Below are positions 23,792-30,454 of a stretch of DNA of 30,454 nt, one piece after another. A program made the position numbers and the translations under genes. The notes beneath the pieces are model-generated. The model made no database searches. It was not told where the DNA came from and saw only the letters and a program-made list of their open reading frames with translations. This stretch comes from Ichthyophthirius multifiliis (Eukaryota; Ciliophora; Oligohymenophorea; Hymenostomatida), in contig NW_004086971.1 of the NCBI RefSeq assembly GCF_000220395.1, positions 1 through 30,454 of the forward strand, read 5' to 3'. How positions within the stretch are numbered: position 1 is the stretch's first letter; the number at the start of each line of letters is the position of its first letter.

Positions 23792-24556
23792 ATGTCTTAA
23801 TAATTTACTTAAAGCCATTTTTAAACTTTAAAATCTATAAGTTTATTAAAAAATCGAATTTATTTATTAGAAAATGTAGAAAAAAAGACACTTTAGAAAA
23901 TAGAAACTACAAATAAAAAAACATAAAAAATGATTGAATTAAAATAAAATTTGATAGTAAAGTATAGTAATAAATTTCGTTTTAAACAAATTGAATCTGA
24001 CTATTTAAAATTAATCTAAAGAAAAAGTTAGGATATACGATTAAAATAAATTGAAGAAAGATAAATGATAAAAAGTGCCTTAAATGATTTAAAAAAGTAA
24101 GAGCATAATTAACAAAAATAATAAAAAATTGAAAATTCACAAAAAATTATAAATGAAAAAAAAGATAGTTTATTATAAAAAAAAATTAAACATGATAAAA
24201 TTATTTTAGAATAATAAAAATAAAGATAAGGCATTTAAAACTTTAAGCAAATCCATACTGAAAGTGCTGTTAAAAATATTATAAATAAAAAAGGTTTTGA
24301 TATAAAAGAAAATTAAGAAAAACTTTTAATTTTAGAAAGATTAGAAAAACAAGAATTAGATTTATTAAAAAGACTAGAGTAAACATAAAATATACACATA
24401 AGTGCATAATAGTAACTTAATCAAATTAGTGCAACACCTCATAACGAATTAATGAGAATTTTTAATTTTTAAAATTAAGAAAATGAATAGAACATTATCA
24501 ATAGCAAATCTAATTTAAGTACAAACAATAGAAATTATAAAAGCTATAATTTATGA
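23792..24556 (+). CDS. Lys/Gln-rich coiled-coil protein, function unknown
   Basis: Single exon, 254 residues, ATG 23792, TGA 24554. It is almost wholly helical with heptad pattern: SLLKNRIYLLENVEKKTLQ near the N-terminus, then long Lys/Gln/Glu helices (RLKQIEERQMIKSALNDL, KKIKHDKIILEQQKQRQ). A more distinctive segment (KEKLLILERLEKQELDLLKRL-like, about residues 175-200) precedes a short, less charged tail (SATPHNELMRIFNF). There is no signal peptide, membrane segment or enzyme motif. Such proteins in ciliates are often ciliary or basal-body components, but that is only a composition-based guess. It stands alone, 355 bp after the chromatin reader and about 1.3 kb before the next gene. The start is the first ATG after an A/T leader containing the palindrome. 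Confidence 0.75.
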
Positions 24557-25885
24557 AAAAATTAATAAATCTTATTTGAATTCAATTTTATACTGGAGAT
24601 TTATTTATAAAAATAAATTATTTTCTAAAAAAACAACAAAAATGAATTTAATATAAACATTTTTTATTTTAATAAATTAAATTATGCTTTATTTTTTTAA
24701 ATGATTTTAATATTTTTCTTAAAAAAATAAAAAAAAAATTAATTTGATTTAATTTTTTTATTTTATATATTCAATAATTTTATAGTTTACTATAAAAAAT
24801 ATTTTGCTCTAATAATTTATTATGAATATTCTATTTTTATTTATCATTTTTTTTTTTAATTTAGATATTTAAAAAAATATAAAAAACAAAATTATTCACT
24901 AATAATGACAGTAAATTTTATCTAATGTATTCGAATAATTTAAAAAAAAATGGTTGTATAATTTTTAATATAATGAAAATATAAAATAAATTTATATTAA
25001 TTAAAATTATTTAATTATATTAAAAAAAAATTATAAATTCTTTTTAAAAATTCTAATTTGCTTGGAATTTTAAATCAAGAATTAAAATATTTATTATTAA
25101 TGTAATACCAATTTTAAATTATTAGTGCAATAATATCTTTTTTTTTATTCAAGTTTATATAAATTATTATTTAATTTACTTTATTATTTATAATTCAAAT
25201 AATATAAGGTATTTATATATAATTGCTTTTAATTTTATAATTGATTTTATAAATAAAACATATCCTAAGCAGGAAGTTAATTATATATGTATATATATAC
25301 AATTAATTTGGTTATTATTTTTTTATTTATTATTATTATATTATAAATTAAATATATTGCAATATCTAATTAATAAATAATAACTATTAGTTGGTTTACA
25401 TCTTAAATATAATAAAATAGTTTATTTAAAGCAAATATACAATATTTAATTATAATTTTTAAATGAAAATATTTTTGAAATTTTTCGATAACTTTAAATT
25501 ATTTTTTAGTATTAGTATTTAGTTTAATAATTTAAAATATTACTTTAACTTCTATATATAATTGATATAATTGAGAATAAAATAATCATTTAGAATTTAA
25601 ATTATCCTTTTTAAAAATATTTTACAACTAACAAAAATAATATAAATAAAAAATAAAAATAAATTACTAAAGTTATGAAATATTATTTAATAAATATAAT
25701 TTTTCTAAAAAAAAAAAAAATCTTAAAAATATTTATTTTTTTATTTAATATAAATATTAAATAAAATATATAATTTATTAAAATAAAAAAATATCTAATA
25801 TATAAATTATTTTTATATATATAATTATTAAATATTGTTTTATTCGTCTATTATTATAATAAAACCAAAATAAATCATATTTCAA
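24557..25885. other. 1.3 kb AT-rich intergenic region
   Basis: A/T tracts only on both strands. A near-palindromic block with (TA)n lies around 25275-25305, next to one of the few GC-containing words (cctaagcagg, 25263-25272). No gene seen. Confidence 0.6.
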
Positions 25886-26198
25886 ATGGAGGATTTTTTT
25901 AAAAAAGATTTTAAAATTAAGAAGATAAATTAAAATTCAATAGTTTATAAGATGATGAATATACAAAAGATGTTAAAAGTATTTAATTTTCAATAAAATT
26001 ATTTATAAATAAATAAGCAATATAAAATTTTATACAGAAAAACTTGAAAGCTTGGTTTAAGGAGGAATTATAAGTTCATTAGATTAATTTTATTCTGAAA
26101 GTGATTATGATTAAAATGAGAAAAATAGAATTTTATATGAAAGGACATCAAATCTTTTTAGATTTTATGTATTTTTTTTAAAAAAAATAAAAAAGATT

Positions 26199-26248
<50 letters not shown>

Positions 26249-26566
26249 AATATTTTAAAATTAGTTTTCTATTTTTGTAATGCTAGTTAATTCTTCTATT
26301 TCTTATCCTTACTCAATAAAATTTGTAAAAAAAGTTTTTAAATTTAATAATTTTTGGAATATTCATATGGTAACTTAATAATATATATTTATATATTATT
26401 GTTTATTAAATATATTTTTATTAATATATAGGCAGCTATTCCTTTGATTGCAAATTGGAATGCAGTTACTTTAGGCTTAGTTTTTGGATTTTATGAGTAT
26501 TTTAAAGTAAATAAATAAATTAAAGATAAAATGAAAGGACATACATATAATTTTTGGAAAATATGA
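25886..26566 (+). CDS. small four-exon membrane protein, family not recognised
   Basis: ATG 25886, TGA 26564. Introns inferred 25979-26037 (59 nt), 26169-26264 (96 nt, mostly a TA microsatellite) and 26370-26431 (62 nt). The spliced product is about 154 residues. A polar N-half (KLESLVQGGIISSLDQFYSE) is followed by two hydrophobic stretches (LFRFYFSIFVMLV; AAIPLIANWNAVTLGLVFGF) and a basic end (KDKMKGHTYNFWKI). The last exon is rich in G and C compared with its flanks and reads very clearly. This suggests a small two-pass membrane protein of an organelle or endomembrane. The first exon changes frame just after the start, around the T7 and A6 runs at 25893-25906, again one base short. So either the start is elsewhere or a base was undercalled. 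Confidence 0.65.
26202..26235. repeat. (AT)n microsatellite inside an intron
   Basis: About 17 AT dinucleotides within the second intron of the small membrane protein gene, followed by a second shorter TA block. This is typical slippage-prone sequence. Confidence 0.8.
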
Positions 26567-27719
26567 AAATAAAAAATAAAAATAATATTAAAATTTTTTT
26601 TGATATTATATTCATCTATCCCTCTAAATTAATATTTATTTATAATTATTTAAAAAAGTTTTTATTTTAGTATATAATACTTGTTCATAAATATTTTCTG
26701 TAATTTTTTTTAAAAAACTACTCAATAAAATAAAAAAAAAAGGGAAAGAAAAATTAGATGATGGTCTTTTATTTTTTATTTTTAATTAAATTTGTAAAAA
26801 AATATTAAATAAAAATAACATATATATAAGAAATAGTTTAAAAAATCTTTTTTAATTAATTTTTTTATAACCAATAAACTTTTCATATTATTAATATTAT
26901 TTTTTTTAAAAGATTATTTTATTGAGTAATTTTTAAAAAAATAAATAAATTTAAGAATATAATTATTATAATATGATTTCATTATAAAGAAATATACACA
27001 AACTACTAAATTTATATCAACTTTTTTTATTTTTAATTTGTTATTATTTGACAAAATTTAAAATTATTTTATAATATATGTATATATATAATTTAATTTT
27101 TATATTAATTAAGTTTTTTTTGCATATTTATATAAATGAAAAATTTAATCTATTTAATTAAAAAAAAATAAACAAATAAACAAATTAATATATATTTATA
27201 AAAGCAATTATTTATAGACTTAAATTTGTTATTTTTAATGGTTATAAATTAAAAAAAAATTTTAAAAAAAATTAAAAGTTAATAAATTTTTCTTTTTTAT
27301 TATTTATAAGTAACATATAATTTCATTATATTATTTCAAATAGAGAATTTTAAAAATAATTATGTATAAATTATTAATATTGGATTTTTAGAAGTTATTT
27401 AAATAAATTATAATATTAAAATTATTTTTAATAAATATATATATTTTATTTTTTCCTTAACTTAAATTTAAATTTAAATATTATATTAATTAATCGTGAA
27501 AATATAAGATAATATTTTTAAAAATAGTTATTTATTTTTTTCAATAAAGAATTTTTTTTTTTTTTTAAAATAAAAATATTTAATTTTACTTTAGTACTGA
27601 TTAAAAAAAATTCAAAATATAAAATAATTTAAAATTCAAAAAATAAATACTAATAATATAAAATATATTTATTTAAAGCCAAAAAAATATAAAAAATAAA
27701 ATAATATTTAGTAATAAAA
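26567..27719. other. 1.15 kb AT-rich intergenic region
   Basis: Poly-A and poly-T tracts with no convincing open frame on either strand. It must contain the promoter of the kinase gene that follows; no motif is recognisable. Confidence 0.6.

Positions 27720-30454
<2,735 letters not shown>

Overview
The window reads as macronuclear-type DNA of an oligohymenophorean ciliate. It is extremely AT-rich. Every conserved protein here reads through only if TAA and TAG mean glutamine and TGA is the sole stop. TAA falls where relatives have Gln in the USP box (NSLLQQF), in the kinase G-loop (GTFGQVV) and in the kinase activation loop (YIQSRFYR). Introns are short GT-AG, mostly 38 to 141 nt, ending in TAG or AAG. 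The base composition suits something like Ichthyophthirius, but the species is an inference. No transposon, rRNA, tRNA, CRISPR array or telomeric repeat was seen.

Layout: (1) 1-8442, plus strand, a giant USP9X/USP34-type deubiquitinase, probably open at the left edge. (2) 8760-9074, plus, a small cysteine-rich protein. (3) 9273-10900 and 11116-12143, minus, two Q/N-rich coiled-coil genes of unknown function. (4) 12491-14766, a 1.1-1.2 kb tandem duplication; copy 1 holds an intact secreted eight-cysteine mini-protein gene and copy 2 a decayed one. (5) 14888-15842, plus, an SR-type splicing factor (RRM, CCHC knuckle, RS tail). (6) 15843-18579, a 2.7 kb gene-poor stretch with two weak islands. 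(7) 18580-23436, plus, a PHIP/BRWD-type chromatin reader with WD repeats, AT-hook, PHD-like finger, cryptic-Tudor region and bromodomain. (8) 23792-24556, plus, a coiled-coil protein. (9) 25886-26566, plus, a four-exon small membrane protein. (10) 27720 to the right edge, plus, a YAK1/DYRK-family kinase whose tail runs into an in-frame (TAAGAA)n tract coding Gln-Glu repeats.

The genes form no obvious pathway; this is ordinary ciliate gene order with independent housekeeping, signalling, splicing and chromatin genes. The more unusual items are the domain combination of the chromatin reader, the duplicated secreted peptide locus, the QE tract that exists only because of the reassigned code, and a set of one-base-short frame breaks that look like either homopolymer undercalls or frameshifting.
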